DNA from: Rachycentron canadum
Lineage: Eukaryota; Chordata; Actinopteri; Carangiformes; Rachycentridae
NCBI GenBank assembly: GCA_038496675.1
Contig: CM076660.1
Location: forward strand, 13,170,514-13,234,513
DNA length: 64,000 nucleotides
Reading direction: 5' to 3'
Translations under genes and position numbers: made by a program
The notes under the pieces: model-generated
The model's database searches: none
Told to the model about the DNA's origin: nothing
Seen by the model: only the letters and a program-made list of their open reading frames with translations
Part shown: in pieces, positions 1 through 10,900 of the stretch
Layout: each line of letters begins with the position of its first letter
How positions within the stretch are numbered: position 1 is the stretch's first letter

Positions 1-63
1 ATACACCTCACTGCTGTGACAGAAACAACAGAGTGATCGGATGCTTATTCCACCTCTGTGTAG

Positions 64-172
64 ATAAACACACTATACGCACCTGTCTGGCTGTCCTGGG
101 TAAAGGTTGCCTTGCTGCATCCTTCAACTGCTGTTACCTTTACTCTGGAGAACTCTACCCAACCATCATTCG
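64..172 (+). CDS. SLC22 transporter exon (third from last)
   Basis: This 109-bp exon follows a pyrimidine-rich acceptor that ends in TAG at 61-63 and is followed by the donor GTAAGT at 173. It encodes KHTIRTCLAVLGKGCLAASF and then the YSGELYPTIIR segment, a membrane helix and loop that is near-identical to OAT1. The first two bases complete a codon begun in the previous exon, and the last two bases CG are completed by T in the next exon to give Arg. Sequence 1-63 is intron. Confidence 0.9.
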
Positions 173-1562
173 GTAAGTAATTTAGTTTACATCACAGTTT
201 ATTCTTGCTTCTACTGAGGAATTCTGAAATAATCTCTATGTCTCTATGTATGAATGACCCAGATGATAAACAGATGAATGAACAACAATAATAAATGAGC
301 CTTTCTAGTCCTGATTAAGTTTCATTCTGAATATTGAATAGGTCAAGAATTGGACTGCAGCTGCAGGAGAACTGCAGGGCATTTGTCATTGTTTGATGTA
401 CGTTGGACCATTTTGTGTTGAGACAGAAATCATGTGCAGAAAATAATAAAATCCACCAAAACAAAAGTTCACTGCAAACTAGAGAAAAAAGCTTGTGTTC
501 AGTCTGTGTGGTGTGAATGTTACAGACACATCAGCAGGACAGCACATAAAGATTAACAAACAAACAGGATTAACAGTTGGCTAAAGAGTAACAGATCACC
601 ATCAGCTCAGGGGCAGCTTCATTACTAAGGCTTCATTAGTAACCACTACATATTTTCATTCACAGCAGCCAGGACATAATTAAAGTATGGCGTCAGTAAG
701 GTTTTACTCAGACCCATTATTGTCTGACAAACATCTATTTTGTAACTGACATCACTTTTGCGTTGTTGCATTGCTCATTTACTGTGTGTTTGTTTAACTT
801 GACTACGTCTGGAAATTATTTGCCGTCATTTCTCACTGACAAACTCTTTCCCAGCAGAGGGCCTGTTGACCGCATGTCTTTGTTTATTATGCCGTTCTCT
901 GGAAACTACAGAGCTGACATGTTACGCCACAACAAATACACCAAGTTCAAATATCCAAATATTCAGCTGAACAGTAACTCTCAATCTTCTGACCCTAAAT
1001 ATTTCTATATTGACGCCACAAAATATTATATGCACCGCACTTGCTGATTTAAAGGATAGTGGTGGTTCTACCTCTTTGTGGCAATTCAATAGTTGCTTTC
1101 TCTCTCTCAGTCAGAATGGCATGGGTTGGGTATCCATGATGGCTCGTGTCGGAGCCATGGTGGCCCCTATGGTGCTCCTGGCCGGAGACTATATACCATG
1201 GCTCCCAGGTGTAATCTATGGGGGAGCTCCGATCATCAGTGGAGTGGCTGCTGTATTTCTTCCAGAAACACTTGGGTCACCCCTTCCTGACACAATACAG
1301 GATGTGGAGGAGAGGTAAGACTGTGCTCCACGAGACAGCATGTGTTCCTTTTCTTGTTTCTCTGCATGCCCTAAAATCAAAACATTAATTTTGGTAACAG
1401 GACACAGGAGGACTCTAGGTCTGGCATATTTATGGCGGATGTATCCATATTTACATTTTCTATTTTCAACACAGGGGATCTGGGAAAAAATCCAAAATGT
1501 CACCAAAGGAAGCAATAATCTTGCAAGACAAGCAGGAGAATCTCCTGAAGCAGGCAGCCTGA
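64..1562 (+). CDS. SLC22-family organic anion transporter, 3' part (OAT1/slc22a6-like)
   Basis: This is the C-terminal part of a 12-transmembrane major facilitator transporter of the SLC22 family. The joined coding exons are 64-172, 1111-1314 and 1475-1562, and the gene begins upstream of the window. The protein reads through the conserved LAVLGKGCLAASFN helix, the YSGELYPTIIR loop and the MARVGAMVAP helix to the family ending FLPETLGSPLPDTIQDVE. Organic anion transporters of this group exchange drugs, urate and metabolites for dicarboxylates at the plasma membrane of epithelia. The QNGMG and ARVG residues and the LPETLG/LPDT spacing are closer to SLC22A6 than to SLC22A4/5, judged from memory. 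The exact orthologue is not certain, so no symbol is given. The gene lies tail-to-tail with nrg2. Confidence 0.9.
173..1110 (+). other. SLC22 intron
   Basis: This is an intron with a GTAAGT donor and a TTTCTCTCTCTCAG acceptor. I see no other feature in it. A small open frame at 763-1047 has no recognisable content and overlaps the acceptor region by chance. Confidence 0.8.
1111..1314 (+). CDS. SLC22 transporter exon (penultimate), last membrane helices
   Basis: This 204-bp exon encodes RQNGMGWVSMMARVGAMVAP, followed by a helix-loop-helix and the signature FLPETLGSPLPDTIQDVEE. These are the last two membrane segments and the start of the cytoplasmic tail. The acceptor is CTCTCTCTCAG and the donor is GTAAGA. 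The AG left at its end joins G of the next exon to give Arg. Confidence 0.93.
1475..1562 (+). CDS. SLC22 transporter last coding exon, cytoplasmic tail
   Basis: The acceptor is TTTTCAACACAG. In the phase imposed by the previous exon it reads GSGKKSKMSPKEAIILQDKQ, then ENLLKQAA and TGA at 1560-1562. This basic then glutamine-rich tail has the length and general character of OAT1-type tails, such as a PLQ-like motif near the end, but is not strongly conserved. The stop fixes the end of the gene's coding region. Confidence 0.82.
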
Positions 1563-2165
1563 GGGCAGCTGTATTGTGCTCCTGATATTTTTGCTGACAT
1601 GTTAATGAAGTAGAGTGGGTACTGCTTTTTCTCCTGCCTTTTTATTTTTTTGATTTCCATGAAGAGTGTATTGTGTCTCATGACTGCTGGATAAGTGGAG
1701 TTGCAATGTTATTTTTGGAGAGGTCAATACAGTGAAATGAATCCCTGCAGACAATCAGACGATGTTTATTTGTTATACAGTAGCTTTATGGACTTTAGGC
1801 TCACTTTGGAACAATTGTGTTTTATATTTTAAATATCTGTGTAAAAAAAAAAAGAATGATTTCTATATATGATCCTTCTACAGGTTAAAGACTGTATTAT
1901 GCTTTTACTGGTGTTTTTTAAAAACTTCTTATTACTTTATATACAACCTTGCATTTGTAAACAAGAATGTATTTTCATCAAAATCAACATCTATTCATTT
2001 ATGTTGCCGTGTCTGTTTTCTCTTATGGCCTTTTGAGCCCAGTTGCACTGCATGTTTTCTTATCAAGGTGTCATTTAAATGGGCTGAGTGACTGTAAGTT
2101 AAATGAAACGAGTCAGATATAGAATCTGTTTGACAGGGGCAAAAAATAAAGACTTTAAATGCAAA
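1563..2165 (+). other. Probable SLC22 3' UTR with poly(A) signal
   Basis: This is AT-rich sequence directly after the stop codon, containing an AATAAA hexamer at 2145-2150, the first canonical signal downstream on the + strand. Its end at about 2165 is an inference from the usual 10-30 nt spacing to cleavage. No downstream GT-rich element stands out. Confidence 0.45.
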
Positions 2166-5100
2166 GAAAACAGCACCATCTAATGGGAAACAGAAACAAA
2201 ACAGCAACAGCTATTGAAATACATACCTGTGACTCTCTGCATGGGCCTGATCCTTTGCTTCTGAAATACGTTAATTAATAAGTAAAGCTACCTGATGTTA
2301 CATCATGTTTTACCCAAAGTGAACTTTTACACCTGATGCTCATTGATGATTCATTATGCTTGAGTCTGACAGTCTGTCTAGCTAATGTCTGCACAAACTA
2401 AAGCATGGGTGTCTTTGTACAGATGGGTGAAAAATTAAAGGAAAGGAGGCTTCAGTGCTCATAGTCTCTGACACTCTACTGGAGGGATGACCACTATTTT
2501 TCTAAAAGGATCAACTGTCCCACCATAGTCTTTTCACATCATAATTCATCCAAAATCCTTAATGGGTGTTGGTTTATGATCTGGTGACTGTGAGGACCAT
2601 AGCATATGATTCAAATCATAGTGTTCAGACTCATCAAATCATTCAGTGACCCCCCGTGAACTGTCAGTGGCGTTGTCAACATGAGAGAGACCATTCCCAT
2701 CAGGATCATCACAGGATAAAGGTGTTAACTCAGAACAACTTTGTTTTTGTTTGCAGTGACATTTACACTGTAGAGGTCAAGCATTCAGGCCCGTACCAAT
2801 CTGTACACATGCACATGTAATAGTGGATAATATGGTGCAGGATGCCTCATCTGACTATTTCACTTTTTCCCCCAACATCTCTGTGGATCAGTGTTGATGG
2901 TTTTATACCAGTGAACTCTCAAATATCCAGTTATCTTTGTACTAAGGGCTTTACACACAGTCTGACCACAGTCCTCAGAGTTGCTCTTCTGTTTTCCTTA
3001 CATATCACAGACGCAAGCACCACAGTCATCAGGTGTGTCCTGGCAACCACATTGTATATAAGACCCTATTTACTGACGTCATTCCCGTACATCTGTATTT
3101 AGATTTAATCACATTCCTGTTGACTTTGTGACTGAACCTCCTGTGACCCTTCAATGAACCCTTTTTCAAAGTCACTTGTCTTTTTTTCTTCTTCTCTCAG
3201 AATCAGAATGAACTGGGTCAACTCAACATTTTTATACCCGACAGAGCATGATCACACGCTCGCTGTTTAATTGTACCATGTAGTGCACCTGTATGTAGAA
3301 GCCGCTGCATTTATTATAGGAATTAATGTGGGCAAAACTCAATGAGTGTGATATTTTCTCACTCCTGAAAGATATAGTTAAGTATAATAAAAGGGGAGGT
3401 GAGGACAGGTTTGGATTTGCCACTAAATTAGACTCTGTTTTGATTCTTCCTAACACAATTGCCATGAGAGAAACAGCTCTGTCAGATTTTGCAAACAGTA
3501 ATTTCACAAATTCAGTCATAATTTTATTCTTGTCTTTTCACTTGCTGATGTGAGACTCCAAAAAATATGAAAAGATGTGAAAACTAAAAATGGTTGGCTG
3601 GTAAACTACTAATGATCAGTTCATTGATTCGAAATCAAAACAGTCCATGATTAAAAAAATAAGAACAACTTAAAAAATAAAGCAATACAATTCTCACGCA
3701 CTTATGAAAGTGCACAAAAATAATCATCTGTCTTTTAAACCCAGATGGATTTTGTCAGTCTTAATATTATATCAGTTTCACTGCCAACTGTTGCCATAAA
3801 CAGCACTGACATATCTATATGGTGCTTTTTTATTAAATGGGTAAATACAACTGGGTAAAAATCAATGACACATTGTAGAGGATTGAACTTCAGGTTTTGA
3901 CCTATGAATTTTGCTGTTATGACACCATCTAGTGGCACATTGACGCTAGTGCATCAGCTGAATTAAACAATAATTAAAACGTTTGTATAAAATAAAAATG
4001 GAAAAACTATAAGCTAAAATGTAACATGGCACCTTGACCTGTACATCATAAAGAGTTTTCAGTGTCTGCTGAACAAACTGATACATCAGGATGCAGCTCT
4101 GTCTTACATAATAAGTTTGATTGATCAATTGACATTTGGTGTTCAAGATTCTTCTCACCATGCATTGGGCAGTTTTGAAATATTTAACAGATGCGTTTTG
4201 GTATTTAATAAGGAATGGTTGATAAAAAAAAATGTGTGTGCATAATTACAGTCATCTGAGGACAGACAATAGTAACAACAAAGATTGAAACTGGGAAGAG
4301 GAAATAAATACTTCAGCATTTAATCAACCAAAATGTTCTTTTTTCAATCTGAATGTGGCCTCATGTGTTTTTTTTTTTTTTTTAAAACAGTCATATAATT
4401 TTACAATGTTCTCAGATCTCACGCAGGATGTGTGTTTTTATGTGTCTGGCATTTATGTATGAGTTGTCACTCCTGAGAGCAGAACTACCATCTAAAACAG
4501 CTTTTTATATTTTATAAACCCCAGATTACCATATTAAATAGATCCTATTTCACAATCAGATTTTATGTGTGTACTCCTGAGACACACTGTGTATTGTGTG
4601 CATTGCGCCAGATGAGCCCAACCTTTAGCCCAGATAAATGATGAATCAAAATGCACAGCTTTTTACAGAAATAACTACATCATAAAATGATATGAATAAA
4701 GATTTATTTTCTCATATGAACAGGTGGATTCAGATTTCATTTTATTTTACAATCTATGACAATCTCGCATTGTTTTTCTCTTTTTTTCTAGCATATTTCA
4801 GGAATGACATGGGGAAAGGTTCTTTTTTATTGCTGAATGTTAAATGAAATACACTTTCACTGACTGGAAAAGAATTGTCTGCTGCTTTTTTACCATGCAC
4901 CCATCTAACCTTGACCACAAGGACATGCAGAGGAGAGGTGTTCAAACATTTCAAGCGAGGGTGGGGTCAGGTGGGGGTGGTTGGTGAGGTCATAAAATTA
5001 AACAGAAGAGACTGGCAGGGCGTGCCTGGGAGCATCTCGACTGGGTGTAGAGGACTGGAAAAGTGAAGGGAGTATCACATTTAAACTAGAGGAGCACTGT

Positions 5101-7301
5101 CTTTTGCATTTTTCAGACATACAAAATTAGACCAGAGGTGAGAAACTCTGAAATATCTGCAGGTGAGGTGTGACCAAGGACCATTCTCTATAACAATACC
5201 ACTGTGCATTTACCATAGAGTAGATAGAATTGCAGATCAATCTCTTTAACCAATAACTATGTGATAATTCAGCATTCAGTTGGTTTTTTTTTTTACAGTG
5301 ATGAAACATCATCAACTGTCCTCTCTCACTAAGTCACTCCTAATGGGTTTGACATTTCTTGAGTTATCTTTTAAATATTTACTTTTCCTTCAGTGGAGGA
5401 CAGAGGGCTTAAGTGATTTTGGTTACTTTTATAAGTAATATCATTTACGGACTAAATTTGTAATGACTAGATCTGTCGACAAGACAAAGCAGTACACAGT
5501 ACTATTGGAGGAGACACTGTTCAGATGCTATTTGACTTGGAAGTGTGCATGTAAAGTGGAGCGGTCTAAAACAAATGAAGTCATTCATGGACACAGTCAT
5601 TCAATGGACATGAGTACGTGAACAAGAAAGGCTGACAACTTGATAGATGGCTGCATAATGGCTTTAAAAAATAACTCATGTAAATATGCATTTATATCAC
5701 ATTATTTCATACTATACTATAGGCATCACATAGTTTTTTCACATACAACACACTACAGTCACCTCTTAGAAAATGATGTAATCAAACAGCAAAATAGAAA
5801 GTTTGCATATTTTTGCATTGTATGATCCTCCAAAGTTTCACAGCAATTTCATTTATATTTTCTAGTATGTTCTTTATTCTTCTCTTCTCCACTGAGCTTT
5901 TTCCACTTGACTCTCCTTCTCTCTGTGTGGGAGTGTTCAGGGAACTGGTAGACGGTATGTTAACATTTCAGCCCTCAACATTTGAGGACCTTAGCCTTAG
6001 GTAGACCTTGAGTAAAGGGAAAGGGTGAAAATGGGGGTCTGGTTGGAGGAAGAGGGAGAGGGATTGTGGGGGGTGGGTGGGGGTGGAGGGGTAGGCATGT
6101 GGAAATCCTGAGACACCGTGTGGCCTTCTTACACAAGCCACAAAAAACAGAATGGACACAGAAGGATGATGAGGCATGGGATTAGGGTCAGAGTTGAGTG
6201 AAAACAGATGCAATCTTTTTGTTTTGCCACCACCTCTGATGGCAGGGGTCACCCTGTGCCAAGCAGCTCAGTGTTTGTTGGCCTCATAACAGGCCAACAT
6301 GAAGAAAACCTGCTGAGAAATAAAAGGGACTTTTTACTGGGGCAGGCTGGGAAGGGGGCAGAATAGCTGTAAACACATCAAGCAATGACCTGCATAACAT
6401 ACAACCTTCAGCAGCCTTACCTGCCCACCTACACTGGGGGTCACTGTTCTGATAAAGCACTATTCTGTGAACCTCTGAGACTCTTCTATCAGCTCTGCTG
6501 AGACACCAGTAGACCCACACATATGATGTTACCACAACAATGAAATTCATCTAACAATCACAAGTACATGCAAGCAAACTGACATGCGTGCACGCACATA
6601 CACACACAGTCATTTGCACTCGTATGTATACACGCACATACACGCACACACACGCACACACACACACACACACACCTGCACGTGCACACACACACTCTCT
6701 CTCTCTCTCTCGCTTTCCCTCACTCTTTCTCTTGGTAGACATTAGTCAGAGGGCAAATAGGATTTACACTGTATTTATCAGGCGTTCTATTAATTCCCAA
6801 ATCATAAACCCGACAGGCAAATCAAATTAATGTAAACATACACTTTATGTTGAAGTGGTTTATATTGCGTGATATGGAAGGGGTTATGTTCCAGTGGGGT
6901 TAGACTCCTCAAATAATGCAACTTCGAAAGAAAGTAAAACAGGAAACCAGAGAGGAAAAAAAAACAAACGTGTATAAAAAATGAGGCGTCCATATAAGAA
7001 AGGCTACAAAAACCTCCACTGGCCCTCTGGCATCGGCATACAGCAAAAGGCACCACAATATTACTCTATTTTTTACGTTGTGAAAAAACTGGCACATCTT
7101 TTTATGCTGTAAATCAAAATGTACATATAAATAGAGTTTTCCCTATAAAAAAGTCTTTGCTGTTAACTAGTAGACAACTTTTGCTAAAATGAAAATAAAT
7201 ATTTCATTTGTTTAGAATATCTGTCAGTTATATAAAATAAAAATATTTCTTATAGATGCAGGTCTATACTATATTGATTTTTGTTGGTTCATTTTCACTC
7301 T
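2166..7301. other. Intergenic / 3' UTR region between the convergent genes
   Basis: No coding exon is recognisable here. The segment nearest 7301 must be the nrg2 3' UTR (- strand). Candidate - strand AATAAA signals appear as TTTATT at 4741-4746 and 4703-4708, next to a + strand AATAAA at 4695-4700. If they are used, the nrg2 3' UTR would be about 2.6 kb. A poly-T run lies at about 4369-4383 and a CA/CT microsatellite at 6590-6712. All open frames are short and without motifs. Confidence 0.5.
6590..6712. repeat. (CA)n/(CT)n compound microsatellite
   Basis: This is an imperfect CA repeat with ACGCAC interruptions, followed by an uninterrupted CT run at about 6694-6711. It produces long spurious open frames rich in His/Thr or Cys/Val on the two strands. 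Confidence 0.95.
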
Positions 7302-7956
7302 TTAATGGGGTGTATTGTCCGGTTTGGAGCGTGAGTGTGTAAGTCTTGTATGCATGTTCCCATGCCCACTGTTCCGCCCCGATGAGTGAGAAGTCCGACT
7401 GTCCACCGGCCTGTAGATGGTGGAGGGCTCGGCGTTCATGTTCTGCATACTGAGGAAGGGCGTGCTCTCACCGTCCTCCTCTGACTCACTATCTGTTAGG
7501 CAGCTTCGAGACCCATAGTCCCGAGATGCCTCATATCCTCGTGGGGCCACGTGGCCATTCAGTCTGGATCTCCGCCAGCGTCGGCTACCAGTTCCACTGG
7601 ACCCACTTCTCTTTGGTTGCTCCCGAGAGGAGAGATACTCCTGGGTGGTCTCATAGTCTTCATCCTCAGCCAGCCGGTAGGGGCTGGAGGGCAGGCTTCC
7701 TCTGCTGTCATTTAGATAGGTACGACGCTGCTGCCGGTAGGGCTCCTGGCACTGGGCATCGTGTAGGGGCACCTGGTAGCGGCGAAGCAGAGGCTGATCA
7801 TCCTCCAGAGGGTAGGGGTTGTGGACAGCAGGAGGGAGAGACATGGCATGGCTGGCATTAGGGGATGTGATCTGGAAGGTAGGCACCTGCGGGGGCAATG
7901 AGTAATGGAAATCCACTGGCGAGAGGCGGGCTGGTGTCGTCAGGGCTGACACATAT
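7302..7956 (-). CDS. nrg2: nrg2 last coding exon, C-terminal cytoplasmic tail
   Basis: This 655-bp exon follows the acceptor ATTTACCACAG; its first base completes Arg and it ends in TAA at 7304-7302. It begins YVSALTTPARLSPVDFHYSL and contains QVPTFQITSPNASHAMSLPP, the acidic DEDYETTQEY motif, the basic RRWRRSRLNGHV motif and the acidic-Ser stretch TDSESEEDGESTPFL. The order and wording match the NRG2 cytoplasmic tail. The mammalian Pro/Gly-rich and Ala-rich expansions are absent. The tail is the part retained in the cell, and in neuregulins it can be released for nuclear signalling (family knowledge). Confidence 0.97.
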
Positions 7957-10900
7957 CTGTGGTAAATACAGAGGGGAGGAAATAATTAAGTAGAGACAGC
8001 AAAAAACAGAGAGATAGTAAGGGAATGTACAAAAAACAGTTGAATGTTTTTTAGGTCATCTGAATTAACATTGCACCTTCATTGCCAAGTTACTAGAAAG
8101 CTGCAACTTGATATTTACAAATATTTTCCACAGTTATTTTTCCACAACTGACATACTCTTAGTTGTAGTGAAAACTCTACACGGTTTAAAATTATTTTAC
8201 AGTATTGAGGAAGTTTCCTTAAATTTAAATCACAAAATGTGTTTTACCTTGATGAAACATTTTCAGTAGAGAATCTAATATCATGTAGTTGATCATTCTG
8301 TGTTACTATGTTTGTTATATTTGAGTTAATATATCTGGAACTGAATGGCAATAACGGAAACTTGTGGTCAACATTAGCAAAAGCTTCCTGTGGTGTCCCA
8401 CAGGGATCGATCCTAGATGCACTTGCTTTGTTAATACTTTGAGGTCATTGTAATTTACAGGACATACATAATTGTGGTGGATACTGATTTTTGCAAAGTG
8501 GAATATTATGGTGCTAAAATCTCACTTCATCTGAATAACCAGTTTTAATGTTACTAATCTAATTTGTATCACTTCTTTTATAATCACACGGTTATTGTCT
8601 GTGCTACTCAAATAGTTTACAGCAAAGCCCAACCTGAGGTCCTCAGGTAGGAGCAGCTGGAGGAGCTAAACTGTCTGCCTTAGATCCCCCAGGCTCTGGA
8701 CCAACCTGCCCAACAAGATCACCCAGCCAATCCAGTGTCCTACTTTACAACACTTTTAAAACAGACTTTTTTAAGTGTGGCTTTTCATTGAAACAATATG
8801 TACTCTATCACTTTTTAGCAGCACATTGGCCACTTTAGCATGTTGTATGTTGTAGTGTTTATGCTGATTACCACTCATATTACACTATCCCCAGGACTCT
8901 TCCACACATGAAACAGATACTAATCTCTGCATAATTGACTGTATGAGTAATGTTATGGTGCAATGTCCTGTATCTTCATTACCCCATTTTAGTTTTTAAT
9001 GAACTGCTATCTACACATCTAGTTACTGTGGTTGTTACTCAAGGAAACCTTGTTCAAACGTGTCCTGAACATGAGGGCACAATTTTGATTATCATGGGCA
9101 TCATCCCAGACACACACACTTTCCTACAGTCATAAAAGATAAACCAACTAAACATTAGTGCAAAGGCAACTTCATTGGCAACTTTCACTGACTGTGATTC
9201 ATTGTGGATCTTTGTGGGTCTTTGGAGTGTCTGTTTATTGGCTTTAGGAAACTACAACAGACCGTGTGAGACACAAGCCTAAGATATTCCCACAACAGTG
9301 CTGATTCAGCTGATGCAGAAGCCGTCACCATGATGGAAGAGGCGTTTGTTACCTGGGAAGACTCTGAGGGGATATTGGTTATGCAATCTGGTTCTGCAAA
9401 ACAACTCAGTTGCCAAGCCCCTATTCATGCACGCATACTTGCTGCATTGTATGTTGGTATTGTCGATATCTTACAAACTCAAGTACATAAAAAAGCATGG
9501 CATATTTTGTCTGGTTAGTTTGAACTGGTTATTTGCTTTGAATACTATTTATTCAGAGAACTATTGCTAACACTGCATAGAGCATTCAGTAGTCCTGTTT
9601 CTTGTTCTTGAATTGAATTATGTTTTATTTTAGTTGAAACTTTGTTAATCATGATGCTAATTCCAGAAATTTTTAAATACTTTTTAAGACGTAAGCAATA
9701 AATCAATTGAGGCTTCAGGAATGTCTTTTTTTCCATCTTGGCTTATGTTTAAGCACGACTGAAGATGCACATGTGCTGATTTGCATATTAAACACCTCAA
9801 ATATGCACCTTGCAGAAAATTCCAGCCATGTATAACCGAGCACAACTTCAGCACCAGAATTAGTTTAGGTGTTACATTAACTCCACATCCGGTCCCAATT
9901 GCGTCTCTGGTAGACCTGAATGCTATGTACTAAAAAACTGTGCCGCTAATGGAACCTTGTTCAGCCAAAGGGCAAACACTCATTGCAACACACATTGATT
10001 TTATTTTCACTTTTTTACACTTTGAGAAAATGAAAAGTTGCTTCATATCTACGACCTGCATGAATGGATGGAGGAAACTTTGGATTTACACTTGCAGAAA
10101 TAATTGTTTTCTATCACAAACCTGAGCAAGGGGTAAATTACTTAAAACACTGTGACCACATTCTTTGTTAAAATTTAATCTCATTGACTCAGACTTTGTG
10201 AGATGTTAATATAATATAATACTAGCCTATTCACTGAATCTTGTGTGGTTTCACTGGACATTTTTTTCTTAATTTTTCTTCATCATGCTATAGTGCCCGT
10301 TCTCATGGTGACCCATGTCAAATGGATCGGCTGATGATGACCACAATCATGGTTCCACGAAGGAAGACATTCAGGTCAATGTTGATTCTGATTATTTTAA
10401 CCAAATATGGACCTGTTGTAAGATAGAGAAGGGCAGGATGTCCTCATGAATAGCAACCTGTAGCACAGGTTCAGCAAAGACAGACATGCTCTACTGAACT
10501 TGGCCATCATTCCCTGTTCCCTTCCATCAAAAATGTGTGGGCTATTAATGAAAACACCTGATCAACAAAATCAAGGAGTGTATCTTTAAAAAGCAACTTC
10601 AGATTCAGCCAATGCATGACATCGAGTATAACTGAAATAGAGAACATAGGGAAGACCTGAAAACACATTATTTAGAGTGAATCAATTGAGCTGTCAACTT
10701 CTAGGTCATGTTAAAACAACGGTGCAACATTTTGGGAAATATGCTTGTTTGCCACCCTGCCCACATCACTTGAAAAGATTGATATCTCTGAGCCTTCAGT
10801 ACAGAAATAGGTACAGGATAAATAGATGGCTATGGAGTTGTTGAAAGTCATATTTCCTCTGACAGGTAGAGCTAGCTAACTGCTTCTTCCTGCTTCTATG

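Noticed and set aside
6551..6830. Overlapping Cys/Val-rich and His/Thr-rich open frames
   Set aside because: They are translations of the CA/CT microsatellite on the two strands.
7301..7306. ATTAAA poly(A)-like hexamer overlapping the nrg2 stop codon on the - strand
   Set aside because: Cleavage 10-30 nt after the stop would leave almost no 3' UTR. It is better explained by the codons CAT TAA AG.
7526..7861. 111-codon + strand open frame
   Set aside because: It is the antisense shadow of the nrg2 C-terminal exon, whose - strand protein is clearly recognised.
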